Source of the DNA: Streptomyces achromogenes | GTDB lineage: Bacteria; Actinomycetota; Actinomycetes; Streptomycetales; Streptomycetaceae | Length of the DNA: 64,000 nt | Assembly: GCF_030816715.1 (NCBI RefSeq) | Contig: NZ_JAUSYH010000001.1 | Coordinates: 4,278,001 to 4,342,000 of the forward strand | Direction of reading: 5' to 3' | Shown here: positions 20,955 to 29,158 of the stretch, piece by piece | Position numbering within the stretch: position 1 is the stretch's first letter | Layout of the letters: each line of letters starts with the position of its first letter | The notes under the pieces: generated by a model | What the model was told of the DNA's origin: nothing | What the model saw: the letters and a program-made list of their open reading frames with translations, nothing else | Databases searched by the model: none | Position numbers and translations under genes: made by a program

Positions 20955-23372
20955 CTAGTCGTTGGTGAACTCCTCCACCACCGTCGCGCCCAGCTCGCGC
21001 ACGATCAGTTCATATCCGGAGAGGGCCGACTCGTTGAGGTCGGGGTCGTCGTCCTCCGGGGTGTCGTCCTCGGGGGCCACCGGCTCGGGGGCGGCCGGGC
21101 GGGACGGCGCGGGTCTGGAGGCGTCGGCCGCCGGCCCGGGAGGGGACGCCTGGCGAGCGGGACCGGCGGACGCGGCCGGCGCCGGCGACGCGGCCGCGGC
21201 CATCGCCGACGGCCCTGTCGAACCGCCGCCGCCGTAGCCGCCCGGACCACCGGAGCCGCCGTGCGCACCGGCGTTGCCGGAGCCGCCGTAACCGCCGGGG
21301 GCACCGCCCGCGGCACCGCCGCCTCCACCGCCACCGCCGAATCCGCCGCCGAACCCTCCGGCGGGCGGGGGCGCCGAACCGCCGGACGGGTCGACGACCG
21401 CATCGATCTTCCACTGCACGTTGAACTGCTCGGACAACGCCTGCCGCAGCACGTCCTCGCTGCCGCTGCTCGCGAAGTTGTCCCGGGCGCCGGCACTGAC
21501 GAAGCCGATCTGCAGTGTCGTGCCGTCGAACCCGGCGACGTGGGCGTTCTGGCTGAGCAGGATCCAGGTGAACCGACGGCGGTTCTTGACCGCGTCCAGG
21601 ATGTTCGGCCAGAGCATCCGGGGGTCCGGGCCGCCGGCGGGCGGCGCGTAGCCGCCGGGCGCGGTGGCCGGTGCGGGCGGCGCGGCCGGGGTGCCTGCCG
21701 GAGCGGCCGAGGCGGCCGGGGCGTTCGCCGCCGGTGCCGCCGGAGGACGACCGCCGCCCCCCGCGGGCGTGGCGGTGGGCCAGCCGCCGGGCCGACGCCC
21801 GCTGCCCGCCGCGGTGGCGGTCGGCCAGGCGCCGGGAGCGGACTGGACGGGAGCCGCCTCCGCGGGCGGCGCGGCCGTATCCGGAGCCGATGCCGGAGCA
21901 GCAGGCTGGACGGCGGGGGCAGGGGCGGCGGCAGCGGCGGGCGGGGCCGGTGTCGCGGCCGGGCCGGACTGAACGGGCGCCGGCCCGAAACCGCCGCCCC
22001 CCTGCCCAGGCCCCTGCGGCTGTGCCTGCCCAGGTCCCTGTCCCGGGCCCTGCGGCTGTCCCGGTGCCTGCCCCTGGCCCCGGACGGCCGCACGGGCCGC
22101 CGCGGCCCCGCCGCCGTGCACCTCCGGCCCCGGCACATACCCCATGGCCGGTGTCGTGGGCGGCATCGGCGACGCCGCTGTCTGCATGACGGGTGCGCCC
22201 TGCGCCGCCGCCTGCACCCCGCGCTCGATGCGGTCGAGGCGTGCCATGACCGATCGTTCGTCCCCGTAGGCGGCGGGCAGCATCACGCGCGCGCAGATCA
22301 GCTCGAGCTGGAGACGGGGCGAGGTGGCGCCGCGCATCTCCGTGAGGCCCTCGTTGACGAGGTCGGCGGCACGGCTCAGCTCGGCGGCGCCGAAGACGCC
22401 GGCCTGGGCCTGCATGCGCTCGATGACGTCGACCGGGGCGTCGATCAGCCCCTTCTCCGCAGCGTCCGGGACGGCCGCGAGGATGACGAGGTCCCGCAAC
22501 CGCTCCAGCAGGTCGGCGACGAACCGCCGCGGATCGTTTCCCCCCTCGATGATCCGGTCCACGACCTCGAAGGCGGCGGCCCCGTCGCCGGTGGCGAAGG
22601 CCTCGACCACGGAGTCGAGCAGCGAGCTCTCCGTGTACCCGAGGAGGGAGGTGGCCATGGCGTACGTCACACCGGCGTCGCCGGCGCCGGCGAGCAGCTG
22701 GTCCATGACGGACATGGAGTCACGCACCGACCCCGCGCCGGAGCGCACGACGAGCGGCAGCACGCCGTCCTCGACGGGAATGCCCTCCTGCCCGCACACC
22801 TCGCCGAGGTACTCCCGCAGGGTCCCCGGGGGCACGAGGCGGAACGGGTAGTGATGCGTACGGGACCGGATGGTCCCGATGACCTTCTCGGGCTCAGTGG
22901 TGGCGAAGATGAACTTCAGATGCTCCGGCGGCTCCTCGACGACCTTGAGGAGCGCGTTGAAGCCGGCCGACGTGACCATGTGGGCCTCGTCGATGATGTA
23001 GATCTTGTAGCGGCTGCGGGCCGGCCCGAAGAAGGCCTTTTCCCGCAGGTCACGCGCATCGTCCACACCGCCGTGCGAAGCGGCGTCGATCTCGATGACG
23101 TCGATGGATCCCGGCCCGTTCCTGGCCAGGTCCTTGCACGACTCGCACTCCCCGCAGGGGGTCGGCGTGGGGCCCTGCTCGCAGTTCAGGCACCGGGCCA
23201 GGATCCGCGCGCTGGTGGTCTTCCCGCAGCCACGCGGCCCGCTGAACAGGTACGCGTGATTGACCCGGTTGTTCCGCAGCGCCTGCTGCAGCGGGTCGGT
23301 GACATGCTCCTGCCCGATGACCTCGGCGAACGACTCCGGGCGGTAGCGGCGGTACAGCGCGAGGGAAGACAC
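20955..23372 (-). CDS. dnaX: DNA polymerase III subunits gamma/tau
   Basis: The clamp-loader motor and scaffold of the replisome. The GTG at 23372 gives 805 residues beginning VSSLALYRRYRPESF. The AAA+ domain has Walker A GPRGCGKTT (about 40-48), the zinc site CLNC...CGECESC, DEAHM as Walker B and the sensor FATTEPEKVI. A very long Ala/Pro/Gly-rich segment (about 400-700) separates it from the C-terminal part, as in other Streptomyces DnaX. No ribosome binding site is obvious at the chosen start. Confidence 0.94.
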   Translation of the reverse strand: MSSLALYRRYRPESFAEVIGQEHVTDPLQQALRNNRVNHAYLFSGPRGCGKTTSARILARCLNCEQGPTPTPCGECESCKDLARNGPGSIDVIEIDAASHGGVDDARDLREKAFFGPARSRYKIYIIDEAHMVTSAGFNALLKVVEEPPEHLKFIFATTEPEKVIGTIRSRTHHYPFRLVPPGTLREYLGEVCGQEGIPVEDGVLPLVVRSGAGSVRDSMSVMDQLLAGAGDAGVTYAMATSLLGYTESSLLDSVVEAFATGDGAAAFEVVDRIIEGGNDPRRFVADLLERLRDLVILAAVPDAAEKGLIDAPVDVIERMQAQAGVFGAAELSRAADLVNEGLTEMRGATSPRLQLELICARVMLPAAYGDERSVMARLDRIERGVQAAAQGAPVMQTAASPMPPTTPAMGYVPGPEVHGGGAAAARAAVRGQGQAPGQPQGPGQGPGQAQPQGPGQGGGGFGPAPVQSGPAATPAPPAAAAAPAPAVQPAAPASAPDTAAPPAEAAPVQSAPGAWPTATAAGSGRRPGGWPTATPAGGGGRPPAAPAANAPAASAAPAGTPAAPPAPATAPGGYAPPAGGPDPRMLWPNILDAVKNRRRFTWILLSQNAHVAGFDGTTLQIGFVSAGARDNFASSGSEDVLRQALSEQFNVQWKIDAVVDPSGGSAPPPAGGFGGGFGGGGGGGGAAGGAPGGYGGSGNAGAHGGSGGPGGYGGGGSTGPSAMAAAASPAPAASAGPARQASPPGPAADASRPAPSRPAAPEPVAPEDDTPEDDDPDLNESALSGYELIVRELGATVVEEFTND

Positions 23373-23469
23373 GCATACGAGGTTATAGGCGACCACCGAC
23401 ATCGGACCCACGCCCGGTCCCGCCGCCCACCCGCCCCGACCCGGCCCGACCCGGGCCCCGGGAACACAA

Positions 23470-23558
23470 GCGCCCCCCACGCACCCGCCAGAGCCGACCT
23501 ACCCTTGCTGCCTTCCGGCCCTGGGGGAGTTCAGTCAGATAGCGCCGCGTGAGGGGCT
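23470..23558 (-). ncRNA. ffs: bacterial small signal recognition particle RNA (4.5S)
   Basis: On the minus strand the universal Ffh-binding core is present (GGCCGGAAGGCAGCAAGGGTA, read 5'-3' from about 23522 down to 23502). CACGC at 23551-23547 pairs with GCGTG at 23482-23478, closing the long hairpin. The position just upstream of dnaX and next to tRNA-Ser is the usual Streptomyces location. The exact ends are approximate. Confidence 0.9.
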
Positions 23559-23632
23559 CCGCACAGGCTACAGGATCCGAGCGGGGGGAACGAGTTCGCG
23601 AGCACTCCTCAACGTCTTGTATTGTTTGCCGC

Positions 23633-23717
23633 GGAGGATTCGCCTAGTGGCCTAGGGCGCACGCTTGGAAAGCGTGTTGGGGGCAACCCCTCACGAGTTC
23701 GAATCTCGTATCCTCCG
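23633..23717 (+). tRNA. tRNA-Ser (anticodon GGA)
   Basis: An 85-nt class II tRNA. The acceptor is GGAGGAT/ATCCTCC, the anticodon arm is CACGC-TTGGAAA-GCGTG, and there is a long variable arm. CCA is encoded at 23718-23720. The remnant integrase starts about 80 bases downstream, so this gene is the likely attachment site of the former element. Confidence 0.97.
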
Positions 23718-23741
23718 CCAGTGCCTCACCGGGCACGATGT

Positions 23742-23775
23742 CGAAGGGCCCCACCGTTCGCGGTGGGGCCCTTCG
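23742..23775. terminator. terminator after tRNA-Ser(GGA)
   Basis: A perfect 15-bp stem (23742-23756 with 23761-23775) with a TTCG loop, 21 bases after the encoded CCA. Confidence 0.85.
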
Positions 23776-23799
23776 TCGTTGTCCGTCTCGGTTTCCGTC

Positions 23800-24447
23800 T
23801 CAGTTTCCGTCTCCGTTCGTCTCTGAGTCCGTTTCCGGGAGCTCCCAGAGAGCGTCGCCGACTTGCTGCGCGACTTTGCGGAGCATGGTCGCCGTCACCT
23901 GCGTGTAGCGGGCGTGCATGCGGGCCGCTCCCCGGGCTCCCGGCCCGTGATCGAGTCGATCACGACGTCCGGGACACCGAGGATCAGGAGGACGGTCGCG
24001 GCGGTGTCGCGAGCGTCATGGAGACGGCCGTCCCGTACGCCCGCGTCCCTCAGGAGTCGCTTCCAGACGCGGAAGTCGGTGTTGGGGCTCAGCGGTCCGC
24101 CGACCGGCGAGGCGAAGACGTACCCCTTGGCCTCCCGGTCGGCACCGGCCGCGATCCGCTCCCGCTCCTGGGCCTCCTGGTGCTGACGGAGAATCTTGAT
24201 CAGCGGATCGGGCAGGCCGATGGTGCGCCGGCCCGCGCGAGACTTGGTGGACTTGTGCTCGCGGCCGCGTCTGCTCCTTCTGAGGGCAGTAGCCCGCCTT
24301 CCGGCCGTACGGGTTGGCACCGCAGCCGTCGGCTTACCTGGGGCGCAGCCGGTTCTTACTGATGCGGACGTACCCCGTGTCGAGGTCGACGTCCTCCCAG
24401 TGCAGCCCCACGAGCTGGCCCGCTGGCCGCCCCACCGACGACCCTGG
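23800..24447 (-). pseudogene. tyrosine recombinase (integrase), truncated and frameshifted
   Basis: On the minus strand, pieces of an actinomycete element integrase occur in order but in different frames: GLHWEDVDLDTGYVRISKNRL (near 24350-24410), then KSRAGRRTIGLPDPLIKILR through RLHDARDTAATVLLILGVPD (catalytic HxxR), then ARYTQVTATMLRK with the Tyr, ending WELPETDSETNGDGN at 23800. At least two frameshifts (near 24290 and near 23928) and loss of the whole N-terminus make it inactive. It reads toward tRNA-Ser, as expected for int of an element inserted at that tRNA. Confidence 0.85.
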
Positions 24448-24461
24448 AACATGGTATCGAG

Positions 24462-24488
24462 AGAGATAGTATCTCTGCCGATACTATC
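24462..24488. promoter_or_regulatory. overlapping dyads upstream of the DUF234 ATPase
   Basis: AGAGATA-G-TATCTCT (24462-24476) is a perfect odd palindrome. It overlaps a second perfect dyad, GATAGTATC (24465-24473) with GATACTATC (24480-24488). The AT-rich block ends 18 bases before the ATG, right where an operator or core promoter would sit. Confidence 0.6.
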
Positions 24489-24506
24489 CCTCTCGGGAGG
24501 CTTGCC

Positions 24507-25928
24507 ATGCGTCGCTTCATCGGGCGGAATCGCGAACTGAACGTGCTCGACACCGCCTTGCGGGCGGTCCACGATGCCGTCGGGTCGGCGAAACCGGGGC
24601 AATGCGTCCTCATGCGGGGAAGACGGCGAGTCGGCAAGTCCAGCCTCGTCGAGGAGTTCCTCCGGCGTACCGGGACGCCGTACCTCTTTTTCACCGCTGC
24701 GGGCGGCACGGCGGAGGACGAACTGACGGAGCTGCTCGACGCCGTCGCCAGATCCAACCTGCCGGAGCGGGAACTGTTCACCGAGGAGACCCCGGCGCAG
24801 TGGAACGCGGCCTTGAGGCTCCTTGCGGAGATGCTTCCCGACGACACCCCGAGCGTGGTGGTCATCGACGAGGTTCCGTATCTCATGGACCGCATCGACG
24901 CCTTCGAGGGCATGCTCCAGCGGGCATGGGACCGGCTGCTCAGCCGAAAGCCGGTACTTCTCCTCCTGGTCGGGTCCGATCTGTCGATGATGGAGGCGCT
25001 GAACAGCTACGCACGTCCTTTTCACCAGCGGGGGCGGGAAATGATCGTCGGGCCCCTGAACCCCGCCGACATCGGCGAGATGCTCGGCCTGTCTCCGGCG
25101 GCCGCGTTCGACGCCGCGCTGGTCACGGGGGGTCTCCCCCTGATCTGCGCGGAGTGGCAGGCCGGGGCCGACGTCTGGGAGTTCCTCCGCGACTCGCTGG
25201 ACAACCCCATCTCGGCCCTGCTGGTCTCCGCCGAACGCTCACTGGCCGCGGAGTTTCCGCCACAGGCGATGAGCAGGGAGGTACTGCGGGCCATCGGATC
25301 CGGGGAACGGACCTTCACCAACATCGCGCGCGCGGCCGGCGGCATCGCCCACACCACTCTCACCCGAGCTACCCACGTGCTGACCGAGAAACGGGTCGTG
25401 GCCGCCGAACTTCCCCTCTCCCTGAGGCCGTCGAAGGAACGCCGCTACCGGGTGGCAGACCCTTACCTGCGGTTCTGGCTCGCGTTTCTGGATCCGCACA
25501 TGGCGGAGATCGAACGGATGCGGGGGGATCTCACGCTGAGCCGCATCCAGGAGCAGTGGACGAGCTGGCGGGGCCGCGCCATCGAGCCCCTGGTGCGGGA
25601 ATCCCTCGCCCGCCTCCTGCCGGACGGGCTCCTGCCTGCCGCCCCGGCGATCGGCGGGTACTGGACCCGCAGCAACGACATCGAAATCGACTTGGTGGGC
25701 GCCGACCGGCAACCGGTGGCCAAGCAGTTGCTCTTCCTCGGCTCGGTCAAGTGGCTGGAGAACTCCCCGTTCGACAGCCACGACCTGACCGCACTGCAGA
25801 AGCACCGGGCAGCGATCACCGACGAGCCGGTACCCCTCGTGGCGGTCTCCCGCAACGGGGTCGGTTGTTCCGGCCTTCAGGCGGTGTACGGCCCCGAGGA
25901 ACTGCTCAACTCATGGCGCAGGGCATGA
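24507..25928 (+). CDS. archaeal-type AAA+ ATPase with DUF234 C-terminal domain
   Basis: 473 residues, ribosome binding site GGGAGG. The AAA+ part has Walker A GRRRVGKSS (38-46) and Walker B SVVVIDE (116-122). The winged-helix region near 265-330 includes GGIAHTTLTRATHVLTEKRVV. The C-terminal DUF234 domain often has a PD-(D/E)xK fold. Here NDIEIDLVG is followed by LFLGSVKW, so the usual E-x-K is S-V-K and nuclease activity is doubtful. The family is common in archaea and sporadic in bacteria, with no settled function. It lies inside the decayed element, directly after the int fragment. No partner gene is visible. Confidence 0.85.
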   Translation: MRRFIGRNRELNVLDTALRAVHDAVGSAKPGQCVLMRGRRRVGKSSLVEEFLRRTGTPYLFFTAAGGTAEDELTELLDAVARSNLPERELFTEETPAQWNAALRLLAEMLPDDTPSVVVIDEVPYLMDRIDAFEGMLQRAWDRLLSRKPVLLLLVGSDLSMMEALNSYARPFHQRGREMIVGPLNPADIGEMLGLSPAAAFDAALVTGGLPLICAEWQAGADVWEFLRDSLDNPISALLVSAERSLAAEFPPQAMSREVLRAIGSGERTFTNIARAAGGIAHTTLTRATHVLTEKRVVAAELPLSLRPSKERRYRVADPYLRFWLAFLDPHMAEIERMRGDLTLSRIQEQWTSWRGRAIEPLVRESLARLLPDGLLPAAPAIGGYWTRSNDIEIDLVGADRQPVAKQLLFLGSVKWLENSPFDSHDLTALQKHRAAITDEPVPLVAVSRNGVGCSGLQAVYGPEELLNSWRRA

Positions 25929-26039
25929 GCAGGAACCGAGGGCTAGGTTGCAGTTCTGGTTGCATTCGCCGCTGTTCAGCACGGTCCGCTACCTGCCCCC
26001 AACCCCATTCCCCTGCAGCCCTCCGTAGCCCAGGCCACT

Positions 26040-26205
26040 GAGCCTCAGCCCGCCCCAGGCGCCACCCCGCCCCAGGCCCCTCCCCTGCTCGCCAAGGCGG
26101 CCGCCGAACTGGTCGGCACCGCGGCACTCGTAGCGGTCGTGGTCGGCTCCGGCATCCAGGCCACCGAGCTGACGAAGGACGTCGGCCTCCAGCTGGGCAT
26201 TCAGC
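26040..26205 (+). pseudogene. aquaporin/MIP channel, N-terminal fragment
   Basis: Reading from about 26040, a Pro/Ala/Gln-rich stretch leads into AKAAAELVGTAALVAVVVGS followed by GIQATELTKDVGLQL. This is the first helix of an aquaporin of the type found in actinobacterial ars clusters (arsenite channel). Similarity stops abruptly at about 26200, and everything after helix 1 is missing. The stretch 25929-26039 before it shows nothing else. Confidence 0.65.
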
Positions 26206-26292
26206 GGGTGGTGGGACCGCGGCACTCGTCGAGCCCGGCCATGCGCTCATCGGGCCGACCGGACGGTGGGTTCCCTTGGCTGCCGGTGGCCT

Positions 26293-26667
26293 TCAGGCTG
26301 CGACCGGCGCGATCGTCAGCAGCTTGCCCATCGCGGCCAGCACGGACGGCTCGACGCGGTAGTAGACCCAGGTGCCGCGCCGCTCGGAGGTGAGCAGGCC
26401 GGCCTCCCTGAGCTTCTTCAGGTGGTGGGAGACGGTCGGCTGGGAGACGCCGACGTCGGAGATGTCGCACACGCACGCCTCGCCGCCCTCGTGGGAGGCG
26501 ACCGCCGTGAACAGCCGCAGTCGCACCGGGTCGCCGAGTGCCTTGAACATCCGCGCGGCCGTCTCGGCCTCCTCCGCGGAGAACGGCCGCTCGGTGAGTG
26601 GCGGGCAGCACGGCACCACTGCGTCGGACTCGGACTCGATCAGCGGCAGCGCCTCGGTGTTCGACAT
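26293..26667 (-). CDS. arsR: ArsR/SmtB-family repressor
   Basis: 124 residues starting MSNTEALPLI. The winged-helix motif is SQPTVSHHLKKLREAGLL (about 75-92). ACVCDIS at 64-70 holds the Cys-x-Cys thiol site (C65, C67) of As(III)-sensing ArsR proteins. A second Cys pair (C20-C21) near the N-terminus could be an extra ligand. It is divergent from the flavoprotein gene across a 137-bp gap carrying two copies of a putative operator. Confidence 0.88.
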   Translation of the reverse strand: MSNTEALPLIESESDAVVPCCPPLTERPFSAEEAETAARMFKALGDPVRLRLFTAVASHEGGEACVCDISDVGVSQPTVSHHLKKLREAGLLTSERRGTWVYYRVEPSVLAAMGKLLTIAPVAA

Positions 26668-26670
26668 GCA

Positions 26671-26747
26671 TCTATGTTGACACATGTCGAATCAGAAGGC
26701 CGAAGGGCTGCGGATTCGATGGATGTCTATGTTGACGCTTGTCGATA
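26671..26747. promoter_or_regulatory. two direct copies of a putative ArsR operator
   Basis: TCTATGTTGACACATGTCGA (26671-26690) and TCTATGTTGACGCTTGTCGA (26726-26745) differ at two positions and are 55 bases apart. Each has an imperfect TTGAC...GTCGA dyad. They lie between the divergent arsR and flavoprotein starts. Confidence 0.7.
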
Positions 26748-26804
26748 CAGATGCCATCCTGATGGCACAGAACATCGACAAACGTCGAAACAAAGGGGAA
26801 CCTC

Positions 26805-28169
26805 GTGAACGCGCCCACCACCGACCAGCTGCCCGTCGTAGTCATCGGCGCCGGTCCCGTCGGCCTGGCTGCCGCCGCCCACCTGGTCGAGCGCGGCCTC
26901 GACCCGCTGGTCCTGGAAGCCGGCCCGTCCGCTGGCACGGCCGTACGCGACTGGGCGCACGTCCGCCTCTTCTCTCCGTGGGCCGAGGTCACCTCCCCGG
27001 CCGCCGAGAAGCTCCTCGCCCCCACCGGCTGGGTCCGCCCGGACGGCGCCTACCCCACCGGCGGCGACTGGGCCGAGCAGTACCTCCAGCCGCTCGCCGA
27101 TGTCCTCGGCGACAAGGTCCGCTACGGCGCCACGGTCACTGGCGTCGCCCGCGCCGGACGCGACCGCATCGTCGACGCCGACCGCGACGAGCAGCCCTTC
27201 ACCGTGCACCTCGAGCTCGCCGACGGACGCGAGGAGCGGATCAGCGCCCGCGCCGTCATCGACGCCTCCGGTACCTGGTCCATCCCCGGCCCGCTCGGCG
27301 CCGACGGCCTGCCCGCCCTGGGCGAGAAAGCGGCGGCCGACCGCGTCTCCTACCGAGTCCCCGACCTCAGGGACCCGGCTGTCCGCGCCCGTTACGCGGG
27401 CAAGCGCACCGCAGTCGTCGGCTCCGGCGCCTCCGCCTTCACCGCGCTCGCATACCTGGCCGACCTGGCCGAGGAAGAGGCGGGCACGCACGCGGCATGG
27501 GTCCTGCGCCGCGGCATCGGCGCGAACACGTACGGCGGCGGCGAAGCCGACCAGCTGCCCGCCCGCGGCGCCCTGGGCCTGGCCGCGAAGGCCGCGGTCG
27601 AGAACGGCCACGCCAGCGCTGTCACCGGCTTCCGCACCCGAGCAGTCGAGCGTGACGGCGACCGGCTCATCCTGGTCGCGGAGGACGGCCGCCGCATCGA
27701 CCCGGTCGACGAGGTCATCGTCCTGACCGGCTTCCGCCCGGACCTGTCCTTTCTCTCCGAGGTCCGGCTCGGCCTCGACGAGCGCCTCCAGGCACCGACC
27801 GTGCTGGCCCCGCTCATCGACCCGAACATCCACTCCTGCGGCACCGTCTACCCGCACGGTGCCACCGAACTGTCCCACCCGGAGCAGGACGTCTACCTGG
27901 TCGGAATGAAGTCCTACGGCCGCGCCCCCACGTTCCTCGCGCTCACCGGCTACGAGCAGGTCCGCTCCATCGCGGCGGCGATCGCCGGAGACCGGGAAGC
28001 CGCGGAGCGTGTCGAACTGACCCTGCCGGAGACCGGGGTGTGCAGCGGTGGGGGCCTGCTGGAGGAGCCCGACGCCGCCCAGAGCGTCGAGGGTGGCGGC
28101 TGCTGTGCAGCTCCGGCCGCCCTTCAGATCGGCATCGGTGCCCCGGCCGCTACCACCGGCGGCTGCTGA
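26805..28169 (+). CDS. FAD/NAD(P)-binding monooxygenase-like protein of the ars cluster
   Basis: 454 residues, GTG start with AAGGGG upstream. The FAD Rossmann motif VIGAGPVGLAAA is at 13-24. A second dinucleotide motif VVGSGASAFTA is near 205, and ATG-like VLTGFRPDLSF near 308. The family resembles the ArsO-type flavoproteins found with arsR and arsI. The substrate is unknown; oxidation of trivalent arsenicals is inferred from context. The last 40 residues carry a CC pair and a final Cys in a Gly-rich tail. ArsI-like follows after 27 bases with an AAGGAGG site. Confidence 0.8.
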   Translation: MNAPTTDQLPVVVIGAGPVGLAAAAHLVERGLDPLVLEAGPSAGTAVRDWAHVRLFSPWAEVTSPAAEKLLAPTGWVRPDGAYPTGGDWAEQYLQPLADVLGDKVRYGATVTGVARAGRDRIVDADRDEQPFTVHLELADGREERISARAVIDASGTWSIPGPLGADGLPALGEKAAADRVSYRVPDLRDPAVRARYAGKRTAVVGSGASAFTALAYLADLAEEEAGTHAAWVLRRGIGANTYGGGEADQLPARGALGLAAKAAVENGHASAVTGFRTRAVERDGDRLILVAEDGRRIDPVDEVIVLTGFRPDLSFLSEVRLGLDERLQAPTVLAPLIDPNIHSCGTVYPHGATELSHPEQDVYLVGMKSYGRAPTFLALTGYEQVRSIAAAIAGDREAAERVELTLPETGVCSGGGLLEEPDAAQSVEGGGCCAAPAALQIGIGAPAATTGGC

Positions 28170-28196
28170 TCGCCTTACTCATCAAGGAGGTTCACC

Positions 28197-28652
28197 ATGT
28201 CCCGCGTACAACTCGCGCTCCGTGTCCCCGACCTGAACGCCTCCATCGCCTTCTACAGCAAGCTCTTCGGCACCGGGCCCGCCAAACTCCGCGACGGCTA
28301 CGCCAACTTCGCCATCACCGAGCCCCCGCTCAAGCTCGTCCTGATCGAAGGCACGGCGGAAGAGACAACCCGCCTGGACCACCTCGGCGTCGAGGTCGAA
28401 TCGACAGAGAGCGTGCATGCCGCCGCCGCCCGCCTGAGCGAGACCGGCCTGGCCACCACCGAGGAGAACGACACCACCTGTTGCTACGCCCTCCAGGACA
28501 AGGTCTGGGTCCACGGCCCCGGCCAGGAGCCCTGGGAGGTGTATGTCGTCAAGGCCGACGCCGGCACCCTGGCCGAGCAGGGCAGCACCTGCTGCGCCGA
28601 ACGGGCCGACACTGAGGCGAAGGAACCGGCCGCAGCGAGCGGCTGCTGCTGA
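28197..28652 (+). CDS. arsI: ArsI/CadI-type glyoxalase-fold dioxygenase (C-As lyase)
   Basis: A 151-residue vicinal-oxygen-chelate protein. Predicted metal ligands are Q5 (VQLALRV), H62 (LDHLGVEV) and E114 (PWEVYVV). The vicinal cysteines C95-C96 in DTTCCYALQDK are the trivalent-arsenical site of ArsI enzymes, which cleave the carbon-arsenic bond of methyl- and aryl-As(III). A Cys-rich tail (STCC..., ending GCC) is an addition to the core fold. Some family members are called CadI (cadmium-induced), so the metal specificity is not certain. Confidence 0.85.
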   Translation: MSRVQLALRVPDLNASIAFYSKLFGTGPAKLRDGYANFAITEPPLKLVLIEGTAEETTRLDHLGVEVESTESVHAAAARLSETGLATTEENDTTCCYALQDKVWVHGPGQEPWEVYVVKADAGTLAEQGSTCCAERADTEAKEPAAASGCC

Positions 28653-28740
28653 TCCGCCGATGCCCCGCCTCCACACCAGCGAGGCCGCGACCGGAGCGGG
28701 GGACCAGTCGCGCTGCGGGCACCCTGGCCGCCGGCACCTG

Positions 28741-28812
28741 CTACTCGTACATCTTCGTGTGGCCGATGCCGAGGCGGCGGGCGGCCTCCTCGACGGTGAG
28801 TCCGACGAGGGT
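28741..28812 (-). pseudogene. excisionase (Xis) N-terminal HTH fragment
   Basis: The minus strand reads LTVEEAARRLGIGHTKMYE and stops. This matches the first helix-turn-helix of actinomycete element excisionases, which normally continues for about 40 more residues and sits directly upstream of int. No ATG-initiated complete gene is present. The int remnant it should adjoin is more than 4 kb away at 24447. Confidence 0.7.
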
Positions 28813-28885
28813 GGGGGCAGCCCCCCGTCGAGGACGCCGGGTCGCCGCAGTGCACGGATGCCTGTGCACAGACGACTGTGTGGGC

Positions 28886-29158
28886 ATGCCACAGGAACCC
28901 GGCGCCGACACATCCCCAGAGGCGCAACGCACCCCCGTCGCACCCGTAGAACTCGGTGATCTCGCCGCGCTCAGGGCACTCGCCCACCCACGCCGTCAGC
29001 GGGCGGTTCCCGGCGACCGGCGTTTCCCGCCGGGCAGTCGGCGGAGTCCTGAGGTGCGGCATGTCGTGGACGCGCTGGACCACCCTGCGTACGCAGCCGG
29101 CCTGGAACTGTTCGAGCGGGCCTTCGCAGACAACACCGGAGAGGCCGATCCCTCATGA
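28886..29158 (+). pseudogene. ArsR-like/HTH regulator, internally deleted
   Basis: The ATG at 28886 gives 90 residues. LGDLAALRALAHPRRQR near residue 25 looks like the first helices of an ArsR-type winged helix. The wing and recognition helix are missing, and the frame continues into LDHPAYAAGLELFERAFADN. The stop overlaps the permease ATG by four bases, so it was probably the regulator cotranscribed with it. It could also be a short real protein. Confidence 0.45.

Noticed and set aside
20934..23552. Long plus-strand frame opposite dnaX
   Set aside because: Antisense shadow of dnaX, and it runs across the SRP RNA.
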